64,000 bases of DNA from Pseudomonas atagonensis (GTDB lineage Bacteria > Pseudomonadota > Gammaproteobacteria > Pseudomonadales > Pseudomonadaceae), in assembly GCF_011369485.1 (NCBI RefSeq), contig NZ_VXCA01000025.1, positions 543,668-607,667 of the forward strand. The letters run 5' to 3'. Made by a program: the position numbers and the translations under genes. Under the pieces are notes generated by a model, which saw only the letters and a program-made list of their open reading frames with translations, made no database searches and was not told where the DNA came from. Shown here piece by piece: positions 36,399 to 44,926 of the stretch; position 1 is the first letter of the stretch; each line of letters begins with the position of its first letter.

Positions 36399-37145
36399 TT
36401 ACGCCCTCTCGCCGCGAATCGAAACTGCCGGGAAGGGGTATTGCTCGTTGCGTTCCACCCAATCCATGAAATCGGCGCGGGCGCCGGGGAAGCCGATCAT
36501 GGTCCAGCCGACCATGCCTTTATTGCCGCCATGGATCGGGTCGCAGAAGAAACCCTCCTTGGTGTTTTGCAGCAGCAGATTGAAGAAAATCTTCGCCGGA
36601 ACGGCATCGAATTGCGCTTTGCCGGCTTCGAGTTGCTTGAGAAAATCGTCTCGGGTAGCGCTGTCTTGCTCGGCAAATGTTTTACCGTTGATGGATTTTG
36701 CCCACTGATCCGTGGCGGCGATGCCGAGGCGATAGATTTCTTTTGGCACCAGTTTGCTTTGCCAGCCCATCTCGGCTGCGGCGTCGGCGTTGAACGGGCC
36801 TTGCATGTACCACAGGGCACCGGCGGCGTACGGGGTGTTCATCTGGCGGTCGATGTATTCCGGCACGCCGGCTTCGAGCGCGCCCGGGCCTTGGGCATCG
36901 TTGGGGATCAATTGCGCGACGGCGGCGTTGATGAACGCCCACTCTTCGGCCGTGAAGTAGCTCGGCTGGTAAGGGCTGGCATCAGTGCGCACCGCGTGTG
37001 GCGCAGGCGCGGTGGGTGCAGCTTCAGGCGCGGCGTGCAGCACGCTGCTGCCCAGACTTGTGCCGGCCAGGGTGACCACGGGAATCAGGGTCAGGGATTT
37101 GCGCAAAAACTCACGCCGCGGGTTGTCTCGATCTTCATCAGACAT
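36399..37145 (-). CDS. Gluconate 2-dehydrogenase subunit 3 family protein (Tat-exported)
   Basis: Small subunit, 248 residues, with a twin-arginine signal (RREFLRKS, Arg10-Arg11) followed by a hydrophobic stretch to about residue 39 (VLHAA). The mature domain matches the subunit 3 family: FTAEEWAFINAAVAQLIPND, GVPEYIDRQM, and FFCDPIHGGNKGMVGWTMIGFPG near the C-terminus. It probably escorts the folded flavoprotein across the membrane. It is first of the three-gene operon small-GMC-cytochrome c. Confidence 0.91.
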   Translation of the reverse strand: MSDEDRDNPRREFLRKSLTLIPVVTLAGTSLGSSVLHAAPEAAPTAPAPHAVRTDASPYQPSYFTAEEWAFINAAVAQLIPNDAQGPGALEAGVPEYIDRQMNTPYAAGALWYMQGPFNADAAAEMGWQSKLVPKEIYRLGIAATDQWAKSINGKTFAEQDSATRDDFLKQLEAGKAQFDAVPAKIFFNLLLQNTKEGFFCDPIHGGNKGMVGWTMIGFPGARADFMDWVERNEQYPFPAVSIRGERA

Positions 37146-37451
37146 GGGGGATGCACCTCATCAGGCATTAGGGGTTCAGCCGTTTCTGCGAGCGGCTTGA
37201 GCGAATTCTTGTCGAGACGGCGCCGGTCTGACCCGGAAAAACAGGACACGTCTGCAACATCATGTGACAAATGGTAGCAGGCTAAGCTTCGGGATGAACC
37301 GATTCAGCGGAAAAAAGACCGGTTTCCCGAGCCGCAATCGATGAAACAACGCGGATTCACGATTCTTTGACAACCGGCTCACGGGGCTTTGACTGGCCAG
37401 GCACGAAGCTGCGTACCTCTCAATAAATAATCCCGACACGGTCAACCCAGC
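37146..37451. other. Divergent gap between dehydrogenase operon and phosphatase gene
   Basis: 306 bases without an ORF. It must carry the promoter of the dehydrogenase operon (leftward) and that of the phosphatase gene (rightward). I see no repeat or convincing operator. Confidence 0.5.
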
Positions 37452-38096
37452 ATGTCCCGAGTGCGTCTTTTCCCTGCCCTGTGTTTGTCGCTTGTTGTCT
37501 TGTTGCACTTGATCCCGGCTCAGGCTGACGCGGCAATCACCGCTCGCCCCAGCGAATGGGCGCAACCGGTTGAAGTGCAATACAACCTGTTCCAGATGTC
37601 GCCGACGCTCTACCGCAGTGCCTTGCCCGACGACGGCGCCGTGCCGTTGCTGAAGAATCTGAAGGTGGCCACGGTGATCAACTTCCTGCCGGAAGCCGAC
37701 AGCAACTGGCTGTCCGAGCCGGGCATCCACCAGGTGCAGTTGCCGTACCGCACCAACCATGTCGACGACAGCGATGTGCTCAAGACGTTGCGCGCGATTC
37801 AGGCTGCTGAAGCCGAGGGCCGGGTGCTGATGCATTGCAAGCACGGCTCGGATCGCACCGGTCTGATGGCGGCGATGTATCGCGTAGTCGTGCAGGGCTG
37901 GAGCAAGGAAGATGCGTTGAGTGAGATGACGCAGGGCGGTTTTGGCGACAGTACTCACTTCAAGGACGGTATTCGCTACATGATGCAGGCGGATGTCGAC
38001 AAGTTGCGTACAGCGTTGGCCAACGGCGATTGCAGCACCAGCGCGTTCGCCACCTGCTCGATGAAGAGCTGGTTTCAGTCGGTCAATTTGAAGTGA
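37452..38096 (+). CDS. Exported dual-specificity/tyrosine phosphatase-like protein
   Basis: A 214-residue protein with a signal peptide (about 1-28, ADA). The cysteine phosphatase P-loop is HCKHGSDRTG, with catalytic Cys129 and Arg135. The domain resembles DSP/PTP-like enzymes (NLFQMSPTLYRSALPD start, VINFLPE). Location should be periplasmic, where its substrate is unknown; inositol phosphates or phosphoproteins are possible by family. It is convergent with the YheV-like gene. Confidence 0.88.
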   Translation: MSRVRLFPALCLSLVVLLHLIPAQADAAITARPSEWAQPVEVQYNLFQMSPTLYRSALPDDGAVPLLKNLKVATVINFLPEADSNWLSEPGIHQVQLPYRTNHVDDSDVLKTLRAIQAAEAEGRVLMHCKHGSDRTGLMAAMYRVVVQGWSKEDALSEMTQGGFGDSTHFKDGIRYMMQADVDKLRTALANGDCSTSAFATCSMKSWFQSVNLK

Positions 38097-38099
38097 GGG

Positions 38100-38132
38100 C
38101 TACCCTCCACGGCATTGCGCCGTGGAGGGTAG
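38100..38132. terminator. Convergent hairpin between phosphatase and YheV-like gene
   Basis: A perfect 13-base stem, CTACCCTCCACGG / CCGTGGAGGGTAG, with a 7-base loop, between two stop codons. There is no T-run on either side, so termination strength is uncertain. Confidence 0.6.
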
Positions 38133-38142
38133 AAATCGCCAC

Positions 38143-38427
38143 TCAGTCTTCGGATTTTTTCTTCAGTTTCGGATTCGGGAAGAACTGCACGGCTTGCACG
38201 GTCTTGTCCGGCGCTGGTTTGAGCGCGCTGGTGTTGACCCGCGTGCCCAGCTCCTTGGGAACCGACAGCCCTTGCTCGTTGAGCGTGTCGGAGTAACCGC
38301 AGGCCACACACTCACGGTGTGGAACACTGTCTTCGTTCCACATCATCAGCTTGTCCGGTTCGCTGCACGCCGGGCAGACCGCCCCGGCGATAAAGCGTTT
38401 CTTGGTAATCACAGGCCCCTCACTCAT
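38143..38427 (-). CDS. YheV-family zinc-ribbon protein
   Basis: A 94-residue protein with a four-cysteine zinc ribbon: Cys18, Cys21, Cys40 and Cys43 (CPAC and CVAC). The N-terminal RFIAGAVCPAC and the DTLNEQG segment are those of the YheV/DUF2387 family. The C-terminus is basic (KLKKKSED). The start overlaps the prlC stop by 4 bases, so it is co-translated with oligopeptidase A, as in enterics. The function is not established. Confidence 0.9.
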   Translation of the reverse strand: MSEGPVITKKRFIAGAVCPACSEPDKLMMWNEDSVPHRECVACGYSDTLNEQGLSVPKELGTRVNTSALKPAPDKTVQAVQFFPNPKLKKKSED

Positions 38428-40475
38428 GCTGCCGCGTCCTCACTCAGGCCGCTGTGGCGCAACAGTGCGTCAATCGACGGCTCACGGCCACGGAAGTCGA
38501 CGAACAGCACCATCGGCGCCTGCGAACCGCCGCGTGCCAGGATCGCTTCACGGAAGGCGCGACCGGTTTCAGCGTTGAGCACACCGTCCTCTTCGAACTT
38601 CGAGAAGGCATCGGCCGAGAGCACTTCTGCCCACTTGTAGCTGTAGTACCCCGCCGCGTAACCGCCAGCGAAGATGTGCGCGAAGCTGTTCGGGAAGCGG
38701 TTGTAGGCCGGCGGACGCATGACCGAAACCTCGTCACGCACGCCTTCCAATACCTGCGCAACGCTGCGACCGTCGCCGTGGGTAGCGTGCAGTTCGAAGT
38801 CGAACAGCGAGAACTCCAGCTGACGGACCATCATCAGGCCGGACTGGAAGTTCTTCGCCGCGAGCATTTTTTCCAGCAGGTCTTGCGGCAGTGGCTCGCG
38901 GCTTTCGTAATGGCCGGAGATCAACGCGAGGCCTTCCGGCTCCCAGCACCAGTTCTCCATGAACTGGCTCGGCAACTCGACCGCATCCCACGCCACGCCG
39001 TTGATGCCCGACACGCCGGCATGTTCGACGCGAGTCAGCAGGTGATGCAGGCCATGGCCGAATTCGTGGAACAGCGTGGTCACTTCATCGTGGGTCAGCA
39101 GCGCAGGCTTGCCGCTGTCGGCCGGGGTGAAGTTGCACACCAGATTGGCGACAGGGCTTTGCAGCACGCCATCGATAGTGCGGCGACGGTCACGGGCACC
39201 GTCCATCCAGGCACCGCCACGCTTGTTGGCGCGAGCGTAGAGGTCGAAGAAGAAGCGGCCGACGTGCTGGCCGTTTTCCTTGATCTCGAACAGGCGAACA
39301 TCCGGGTGCCAGGTGTCGAAGCCTTTCTGCTCGGCGATTTCGATGCCGTACAGACGCTGAACGATGGCGAACAGGCCGCCCAGCACTTTGTCGATCGGGA
39401 AGTAAGCGCGCAGGGTTTCCTGAGCGACGCTGTAGCGTTGTTCACGCAGCTTTTCACCGTAGAAACCGCTGTCCCAGCTTTGCAGGTCAGCGCAGCCCTG
39501 TTCGGCGGCGTAGGCGCGCAGCTGTTGCAGATCCTGCGCGGCGAACGGTTTGCTGCGCTTGGCCAGATCGCGCAGGAAGCTCAGTACCTGATCGCTGGAT
39601 TCAGCCATTTTGGTCGCGAGGCTCAGCTCGGAGAAACTGGCAAAACCCAATAGCCTGGCCAGTTCCTGACGCAGGTCGAGGATTTCTTCCATCACCGGGC
39701 CGTTGTCGTTCTGGCCTGCATTCGGGCCTTGATCCGAGGCGCGGGTGCAGTAGGCGGCGTAGACTTCCTCGCGCAGCGCACGGTCTTGCGCGTAGGTCAT
39801 CACGGCGTAGTAGCTCGGGAATTCCAGGGTGATCAGCCAGCCATCAAGGCCTTTGGCCTGCGCGGCAGCGGCCATTTGCGCCTTGGCCGAATCGGTCAGG
39901 CCGGTGAGGGCGGCTTCATCGGTAATGTGTTTGGTCCACGCCTGAGTGGCGTCGAGCAGTTGATTGGAGAAACGGCTGCCCAGCTCGGACAGTTTGCTCT
40001 GCACTTCGGCGTAGCGCTTCTGTTCGGCTTCCGGCAGGTCGATACCCGACAGGCGGAAATCACGCAGGGCGTGTTCCAGAATAGTCTTTTGCGCCACATC
40101 GAAACCGGCTGCTTCGGGGCTGTTAGCCAGCGCTTCATAGGCCTGGAACAGCTCACGGTTCTGGCCCATCTCGGTGGAGTAAGCGCTCAAGGCTGGCAGG
40201 CACGACTCGTAGGCTTCGCGCAGTTCGGCACTGTTGCACACGGCGTTGAGGTGGCTAACCGGGCTCCAGGCAGCACCGAGGCGATCATTGAGCTCATCCA
40301 TCGCCAACACCAGGCCGGCCCAGGTCGGATTCTGGCCTTGGGTCTTGAGGATTTCGGCGATGGCGGCGCGGTTGTCGGCCAGGATGGTTTCGATGGCTGG
40401 CAGGACGTGTTCGGCACGGATCGTGGAGAACGGTGGCAGGTCGTAGGACTGCAGCAGAGGGTTGTTCACGCTCAC
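38424..40475 (-). CDS. prlC: Oligopeptidase A (M3 metallopeptidase)
   Basis: Cytoplasmic zinc peptidase that degrades short peptides, including cleaved signal peptides. GTG start at 40475 is preferred (AAGG eight bases before); a GTG at 40484 would add three residues. The 683 residues match the family length. The zinc site HEFGHGLHHL lies near residue 465, and the third ligand glutamate follows about 25 residues later (VELPSQFMENW). It is co-translated with the YheV-like gene. It is divergent from the gamma-carbonic anhydrase-like gene. Confidence 0.95.
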   Translation of the reverse strand: MSVNNPLLQSYDLPPFSTIRAEHVLPAIETILADNRAAIAEILKTQGQNPTWAGLVLAMDELNDRLGAAWSPVSHLNAVCNSAELREAYESCLPALSAYSTEMGQNRELFQAYEALANSPEAAGFDVAQKTILEHALRDFRLSGIDLPEAEQKRYAEVQSKLSELGSRFSNQLLDATQAWTKHITDEAALTGLTDSAKAQMAAAAQAKGLDGWLITLEFPSYYAVMTYAQDRALREEVYAAYCTRASDQGPNAGQNDNGPVMEEILDLRQELARLLGFASFSELSLATKMAESSDQVLSFLRDLAKRSKPFAAQDLQQLRAYAAEQGCADLQSWDSGFYGEKLREQRYSVAQETLRAYFPIDKVLGGLFAIVQRLYGIEIAEQKGFDTWHPDVRLFEIKENGQHVGRFFFDLYARANKRGGAWMDGARDRRRTIDGVLQSPVANLVCNFTPADSGKPALLTHDEVTTLFHEFGHGLHHLLTRVEHAGVSGINGVAWDAVELPSQFMENWCWEPEGLALISGHYESREPLPQDLLEKMLAAKNFQSGLMMVRQLEFSLFDFELHATHGDGRSVAQVLEGVRDEVSVMRPPAYNRFPNSFAHIFAGGYAAGYYSYKWAEVLSADAFSKFEEDGVLNAETGRAFREAILARGGSQAPMVLFVDFRGREPSIDALLRHSGLSEDAAA

Positions 40476-40563
40476 GGTTGGCACCTTGGCTGGGGAAACA
40501 TTGCCCCATCTTAATTACAATCGACACTCACCGCAGCTATCGGCGACAGAGAGAGAACTTATC

Positions 40564-41109
40564 GTGTCCGTTCGCAAGTACCAGAATCACACTCCCAGCC
40601 TGAGCAAAGGCGCGTTTGTCGACGCCTCGGCGGTGGTGATCGGCGACGTCGAAATCGGCGAAGACAGCTCCGTCTGGCCGCTGACGGTGATCCGTGGCGA
40701 CATGCACCGCATCCGCATCGGCGCGCGTACCAGCGTGCAGGATGGCTGCGTGTTGCACATTACTCATGCTGGCCCGTTCAACCCGGATGGCTTCCCGCTG
40801 CTGATCGGCGATGACGTGACCATCGCCCACAAAGTCATGCTGCATGGTTGCAGCGTCGGCAACCGTGTGTTGATCGGCATGGGCAGCATCGTCATGGACG
40901 GCGCGGTGGTCGAGGATGACGTGATCATCGGTGCGGGCAGCCTGGTGCCGCCGGGCAAGCGCCTGCAAAGCGGCTTCCTCTATGTCGGTAGCCCGGTGAA
41001 ACAGATCCGCCCACTGACCGACAAGGAAAACGCCTTCTTCACCTACAGCGCGGCGAACTACGTGAAGCTCAAGGATCTGCATTTGGCCGAAGGCTACGAC
41101 CAGATCTGA
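40564..41109 (+). CDS. Gamma-carbonic anhydrase-like protein (YrdA family)
   Basis: A left-handed beta-helix hexapeptide-repeat protein of 181 residues. GTG start at 40564; longer frames run into the prlC promoter region. Repeats such as VVIGDVEIGEDSSVW and the metal histidines in HITH and AHKVMLHGC are visible, so a zinc or iron site is likely. Homologues of YrdA often lack measurable carbonic anhydrase activity, so the function is uncertain. A HAD hydrolase gene follows after 28 bases. Confidence 0.92.
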   Translation: MSVRKYQNHTPSLSKGAFVDASAVVIGDVEIGEDSSVWPLTVIRGDMHRIRIGARTSVQDGCVLHITHAGPFNPDGFPLLIGDDVTIAHKVMLHGCSVGNRVLIGMGSIVMDGAVVEDDVIIGAGSLVPPGKRLQSGFLYVGSPVKQIRPLTDKENAFFTYSAANYVKLKDLHLAEGYDQI

Positions 41110-41137
41110 ATCGTCTTACACCTGCTCAGGATTTCTC

Positions 41138-41788
41138 ATGCATTACCAGACCGTACTGTTCGACCTCGATGGCACTCTGACCGACCCGCGTGAGGGCATT
41201 ACCCGTTCTATCCAGTTCGCCCTCGGCAAACTCGGCATCGACGAGCCGGACCTGACCAGGCTTGAACACTTCATCGGCCCGCCGTTGTTGCAGGCGTTCA
41301 TGCAGTTTTATGGTTTCGATGAGGCCAAAGCCTGGGAAGCGGTGAATTTCTATCGCGAGCGCTTCAAGGTCACCGGCCTGTACGAGAACCGTGTGTTCGA
41401 TGGCGTCACACCGTTGCTGGAAACCCTGAGCGGGCAGGGGCGGCAATTGTATATCGCGACATCGAAACCCTGGGTGTTCGCTCGTGAGATTGCCCGGCAC
41501 TTCGACTTTGCCAAACACTTCAAGGTGATTTACGGCAGTGAACTGGATGGCACGCGGACCAACAAAGTCGAGCTGATTGCGCATCTGATGAAGGAGGAGG
41601 GGCTGGATCCGGCCAATACTTTGATGATCGGCGATCGCAAGCATGACCTGATCGGGGCGCGCAGCAATGGGTTGGATGCGGCGGCGGTTGGTTATGGATT
41701 TGGCAGTTTTGAAGAGTTGAATGCCGAAGCGCCGGCTTATCACTTCGAGACTTTGGCTGAGTTGCACCAGGCATTTTTGCAGCGCTGA
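41138..41788 (+). CDS. HAD-family hydrolase (phosphoglycolate phosphatase-like)
   Basis: A 216-residue cytoplasmic phosphatase of the haloacid dehalogenase superfamily. Motif I is FDLDGTLTD near the N-terminus. Motif II is YIATSKP, and motifs III and IV are in MIGDRKHDLIGARSNG. An alpha-helical cap lies between motifs I and II. It is similar to PGP and pyrophosphatase PpaX-like proteins; the natural substrate is not given by the sequence. It follows the gamma-CA-like gene and is followed by a REP pair. Confidence 0.92.
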   Translation: MHYQTVLFDLDGTLTDPREGITRSIQFALGKLGIDEPDLTRLEHFIGPPLLQAFMQFYGFDEAKAWEAVNFYRERFKVTGLYENRVFDGVTPLLETLSGQGRQLYIATSKPWVFAREIARHFDFAKHFKVIYGSELDGTRTNKVELIAHLMKEEGLDPANTLMIGDRKHDLIGARSNGLDAAAVGYGFGSFEELNAEAPAYHFETLAELHQAFLQR

Positions 41789-41798
41789 TTATTACGCT

Positions 41799-41863
41799 AT
41801 CGCGAGCAGGCTCACTCTTACATTTGGAACGTATTCCCCTGTAGGAGTGAGCCTGCTCGCGAT
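41799..41863. repeat. REP pair (BIME) after the HAD gene
   Basis: Inverted 24-base arms (core GCGAGCAGGCTCACTC) at 41799-41822 and 41840-41863 with a 17-base spacer, in the convergent gap. Same family as the element at 13987-14080. Confidence 0.92.
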
Positions 41864-41881
41864 GACGTCCTCCCAACCAAC

Positions 41882-42964
41882 TCAACGGTCTGGATCCGCC
41901 AATATTTTCAAAGCCGCTTTACGCTCAGTTCCCGGCAACTCCCCCAACCTCTCCACCTCGGCATAAAACCGCACCCAGTCCCCGCCAACCTGCCTGAACA
42001 ACGCCGCAAACGCCGGCACCCACTGGTCATACAGTCCAAACGGCAACAACCGTGCGTTATTCAGCGGCGCATTCACCCAGGCGTCATAACGCTTGTCCCC
42101 GGCCCACTGACTGTCCCGCATCAGCCGATAGTCCCGGCGGAACTGCTCGAAGGCTGCTGCTTTGCTCTCGCGCATCTGTTCCACGGGCAACGGCTGCGCA
42201 TACAACGTTTCCAGTCGTGAACGTATGTCGAGCACCAACTCGATGAATTGATCGCGCTGCTTGAACTTTGAATCGTTATCTGCCGGCAATCCGCGAAACG
42301 CCCGCCACTGCCGCGTACCTTCCTGCTCGACAAATGTGGCAAAGGATTCGTTGAACTCGGTGTCGTCCTTCACATAAAAACGCTGATGGGCCAGCTCATG
42401 AAAGATCAGCGTGGCCAGTCGCTCATCGCCCCAGCCCATCATCGAATTGAGAATCGGGTCGTTGAACCAGCCCAGCGTCGAATAAGCCTCGACGCCACCA
42501 ATCGACACGTCCATGCCCTGCAAACGCTGGATCGCCGCTTCGCCCCGCGCCGCGCTCTGGTTGTAGTAGCCGCGATAGGCCACGCATCCCGCAATCGGAA
42601 AGCAATGGTTCTGCGGGGTCAGGGAAAACTCTGCGGTGGCGAACACGTTCCACACCACAAATGGCCGGCCGATGTCGGCGTACAGGCGATAGCTCTGGTT
42701 GTCCGGCAGGTGCAGATGCTCGCTGGCGAAGACGCGGGCCTTCTGCGACTGGGCCAGGTGCGCGCGCAATGACGCGTCGCGGCTCGGGTCGGCAATGACC
42801 TTTTCCACCGGCTCACGTGCCCGCAACAGCTGCCACTGACCACTTGCCAACTGGCTGTAGTAGCTGACGCTGGTACAACCGTTGAGCAGCAAAAGCATCA
42901 CACCCGGAAACAAAATCCGAAAAACGCGATCAAGTAACCCATGGCTTGGAAGCGGCCTGATCAA
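41882..42964 (-). CDS. Predicted lipoprotein aminopeptidase (DUF2265)
   Basis: A 360-residue lipoprotein. The signal peptide is long if the ATG at 42964 is used (lipobox LLNGC, Cys30). The zinc motif HELAH is at 189-193, followed by a Glu-rich FNESFATFVEQEG helix that can supply the third ligand, so it looks like a functional gluzincin. The family is annotated as predicted aminopeptidase without a defined substrate. An internal ATG at residue 23 would truncate the signal and is unlikely. It has its own promoter; the next gene is divergent. Confidence 0.9.
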   Translation of the reverse strand: MIRPLPSHGLLDRVFRILFPGVMLLLLNGCTSVSYYSQLASGQWQLLRAREPVEKVIADPSRDASLRAHLAQSQKARVFASEHLHLPDNQSYRLYADIGRPFVVWNVFATAEFSLTPQNHCFPIAGCVAYRGYYNQSAARGEAAIQRLQGMDVSIGGVEAYSTLGWFNDPILNSMMGWGDERLATLIFHELAHQRFYVKDDTEFNESFATFVEQEGTRQWRAFRGLPADNDSKFKQRDQFIELVLDIRSRLETLYAQPLPVEQMRESKAAAFEQFRRDYRLMRDSQWAGDKRYDAWVNAPLNNARLLPFGLYDQWVPAFAALFRQVGGDWVRFYAEVERLGELPGTERKAALKILADPDR

Positions 42965-43023
42965 AATAAGAAATCCCCCGGAAAGTCTGCCCGCAAGACT
43001 ATCCCGCCTAAAGGAGCACCGCT

Positions 43024-43446
43024 ATGCGCATGTTGATGCTGACAGGAGGCCTGCTGACGCTGGCCGGTTGTGCCGGATTCGGAATGCCCGATCCCGACCC
43101 CTCGCAAGCGTGGGTTGATTTGAACGCCCGGCAACAGGACACGGCGCTGCAAGCGCTGCAGGTCGATACCAAGGCGACCGCCGACAAACGCTACTTTGAA
43201 GTGCAGCCTGGCAGCCACGAGTTGAAGGTGCGTTATCAATTTCCGGTGGAGGCTACCAACATCGGTCCCGACGCTGAGCCGCTGTGGCGCGATTGCCAGT
43301 TGAGTGTGAAATTCAAGGACTTCAATGCGGGCCAGCGTTACCAGTTGCAGGCCGGCAGTATTGGCTTCCGGCCTTGGGCCAAGCTCTATGACGAGCAGCG
43401 CAACGTGGTAGGCCAGGGCACGCCAGCAGGCTGTCAGCGCACCTGA
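43024..43446 (+). CDS. Lipoprotein of unknown function, first of a paralogous pair
   Basis: A 140-residue lipoprotein with lipobox LAGC (Cys16). The mature domain includes RYFEVQPGSHELKVRYQFPV and FNAGQRYQLQAG. These elements are shared with the next gene (RYFQVTPGSHELRVRF and FEAGQRYVLEG), so the two arose by duplication. The fold looks all-beta. A GGAG ribosome site precedes the ATG. The function is unknown, and it is probably anchored in the outer membrane. Confidence 0.87.
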   Translation: MRMLMLTGGLLTLAGCAGFGMPDPDPSQAWVDLNARQQDTALQALQVDTKATADKRYFEVQPGSHELKVRYQFPVEATNIGPDAEPLWRDCQLSVKFKDFNAGQRYQLQAGSIGFRPWAKLYDEQRNVVGQGTPAGCQRT

Positions 43447-43486
43447 TCGGCGCTATGCTGAGTATTCGGACCTATGGATATTCATC

Positions 43487-43906
43487 ATGCGCAAGTTGCT
43501 GTTGCTGCTCGTTGTCAGTGTTGTGACCGGTTGCCAGACACCGTTGCCGCCGGTTGATCCGCAGATGGCTTGGGTCGATTTCTCGACGCCGACACCCGGC
43601 GGCAAAGTGTTGATGGCCGAACGCCTCGACAACCAACGACTGAACGACGGGCGCTACTTTCAAGTCACTCCCGGCAGTCACGAATTACGCGTGCGGTTTG
43701 ACTTCGAAGTGTTTGGCGGTGGCGGCAGCTTGATGAACGGCCCAGTCGAGCGCCTGTGCTACCTGTACATCCGCTACGACCATTTCGAAGCCGGGCAGCG
43801 TTACGTGCTGGAGGGGCGTTCGCTGGCGTTCACCCCGAGTGCCCGGCTGTACAACGCCAATCGCGAAATCGTCGCCGAAGATCACGACTACAACTGCATT
43901 ATCTGA
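43487..43906 (+). CDS. Lipoprotein of unknown function, second of a paralogous pair
   Basis: A 139-residue lipoprotein with lipobox VTGC (Cys16). It shares with the preceding gene the DPQMAWVDF opening, the PGSHELRVRF strand and the FEAGQRY motif. Both proteins also keep a conserved internal cysteine (CYLYIRYDHF here, CQLSVKF there) and one near the C-terminus (DYNCII), which could pair. The gap to the first gene is 40 bases. It is convergent with a DUF1161 gene. Confidence 0.87.
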   Translation: MRKLLLLLVVSVVTGCQTPLPPVDPQMAWVDFSTPTPGGKVLMAERLDNQRLNDGRYFQVTPGSHELRVRFDFEVFGGGGSLMNGPVERLCYLYIRYDHFEAGQRYVLEGRSLAFTPSARLYNANREIVAEDHDYNCII

Positions 43907-43912
43907 AGCGGC

Positions 43913-44152
43913 TCAGTGGTCGTTCTTCTGATAGATGATCGCTTTGGTGCCGTTGTCGCAGGTGCCAACGACCATGGCCACATCGTGCTTTTCTGCCTCT
44001 TCCTTGCTGACAATTTCCAGTGTGTAGGAAGGCACGGCGTTGGCTTGAATCTTGATCTCAATCTCGTTCTTCAATTCTTCGCAATCCTTGGGCGCCGCGA
44101 AGGCCGAAGTCGCCAGTGCGCCACAGATAACCGCCAAAGCAAAACGTTTCAT
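43913..44152 (-). CDS. DUF1161 small exported protein (copy 1)
   Basis: A 79-residue precursor with a signal peptide ending AFA (residue 19) and a 60-residue mature domain. CEELK near its N-terminus and GTCDNGTKAIIYQK near its C-terminus carry two cysteines that probably pair in the periplasm. The start at 44152 follows a GGGAG ribosome site. A paralogue lies 2 kb away (46006-46230). No function is known. Confidence 0.88.
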   Translation of the reverse strand: MKRFALAVICGALATSAFAAPKDCEELKNEIEIKIQANAVPSYTLEIVSKEEAEKHDVAMVVGTCDNGTKAIIYQKNDH

Positions 44153-44253
44153 GGTTGAAGCTCCCTGGAGCAGCGCGCACGACAATGCGCAAAAGCTGCT
44201 GTCATTTATTCGACCACCGTTTTGCCTGGCGGGTTCTGATCCGGCTCAATTCA

Positions 44254-44685
44254 TTAACTGACCAGCGAAGCCTCTAGGGTAATCTTCGCATTCAGCACTT
44301 TCGACACCGGGCATCCTTCCTTGGCCTTGTTGCTCAGCTCTTCAAACTGCGCTTGGGTGGCACCGGGGATTTTGGCTTTGAGGATCAACTTCACCGCCGT
44401 GATCGCGAAACCGCCATCGACCTGGTCGAGAGTGACCTCCGCATTGGTGTCGATGCTCTCGGCCGTAAGCCCGGCATCGCCGAGAATCATCGAAAACGCC
44501 ATGGAGAAACAGCCGGCATGCGCCGCGCCGATCAGTTCCTCCGGGTTGGTGCCCTTGCCGCCCTCGAAGCGGGCCTTAAAGCCGTAGGGTGCTTCTCTGA
44601 GGACGCCGGTCTCGGTGGAAATCGAGCCGATGCCGGTTTTCAGATCACCTGCCCAATGCGCGGATGCTTTCTTCACGATAGCCAT
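44254..44685 (-). CDS. osmC: OsmC-family peroxiredoxin
   Basis: Thiol-dependent reductase of organic hydroperoxides, usually induced by osmotic stress or stationary phase. Start at 44685 behind GAGGAGG; 143 residues, normal for OsmC. The two reactive cysteines are Cys59 (AHAGCFSMAF) and Cys125 (EGCPVSKVL). It lies divergently from the LLM oxidoreductase with a 241-base gap between them. No operator was recognised. It is more OsmC-like than Ohr-like from the opening MAIVKKASAHW. Confidence 0.93.
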   Translation of the reverse strand: MAIVKKASAHWAGDLKTGIGSISTETGVLREAPYGFKARFEGGKGTNPEELIGAAHAGCFSMAFSMILGDAGLTAESIDTNAEVTLDQVDGGFAITAVKLILKAKIPGATQAQFEELSNKAKEGCPVSKVLNAKITLEASLVS

Positions 44686-44926
44686 GTCTGCCTCCTCAAG
44701 AACTGACGCGAAACGCCGCGTCGACGTGGTTTTTGCTTGCAAGGCTTCTGAGGATAGACGCCGCGACAAAGTTCAGCTCATCTGAATCGTTGACTTTTTT
44801 AGTAGGAAATTTCATCGCTGCTATTGAAACTCGGGTATATGCCCTTATTGCACAAAACACGCTTATGGATTCGGCAGGTTTTCGTTCGCAAGAAAAACCT
44901 GCCTCCTCACTCGGAGACGCAGGTTT

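Noticed and set aside
33499..36708. A 1069-residue plus-strand ORF
   Set aside because: It is antisense to the GMC and cytochrome c dehydrogenase genes, with no family resemblance; long antisense frames are expected at this GC content.
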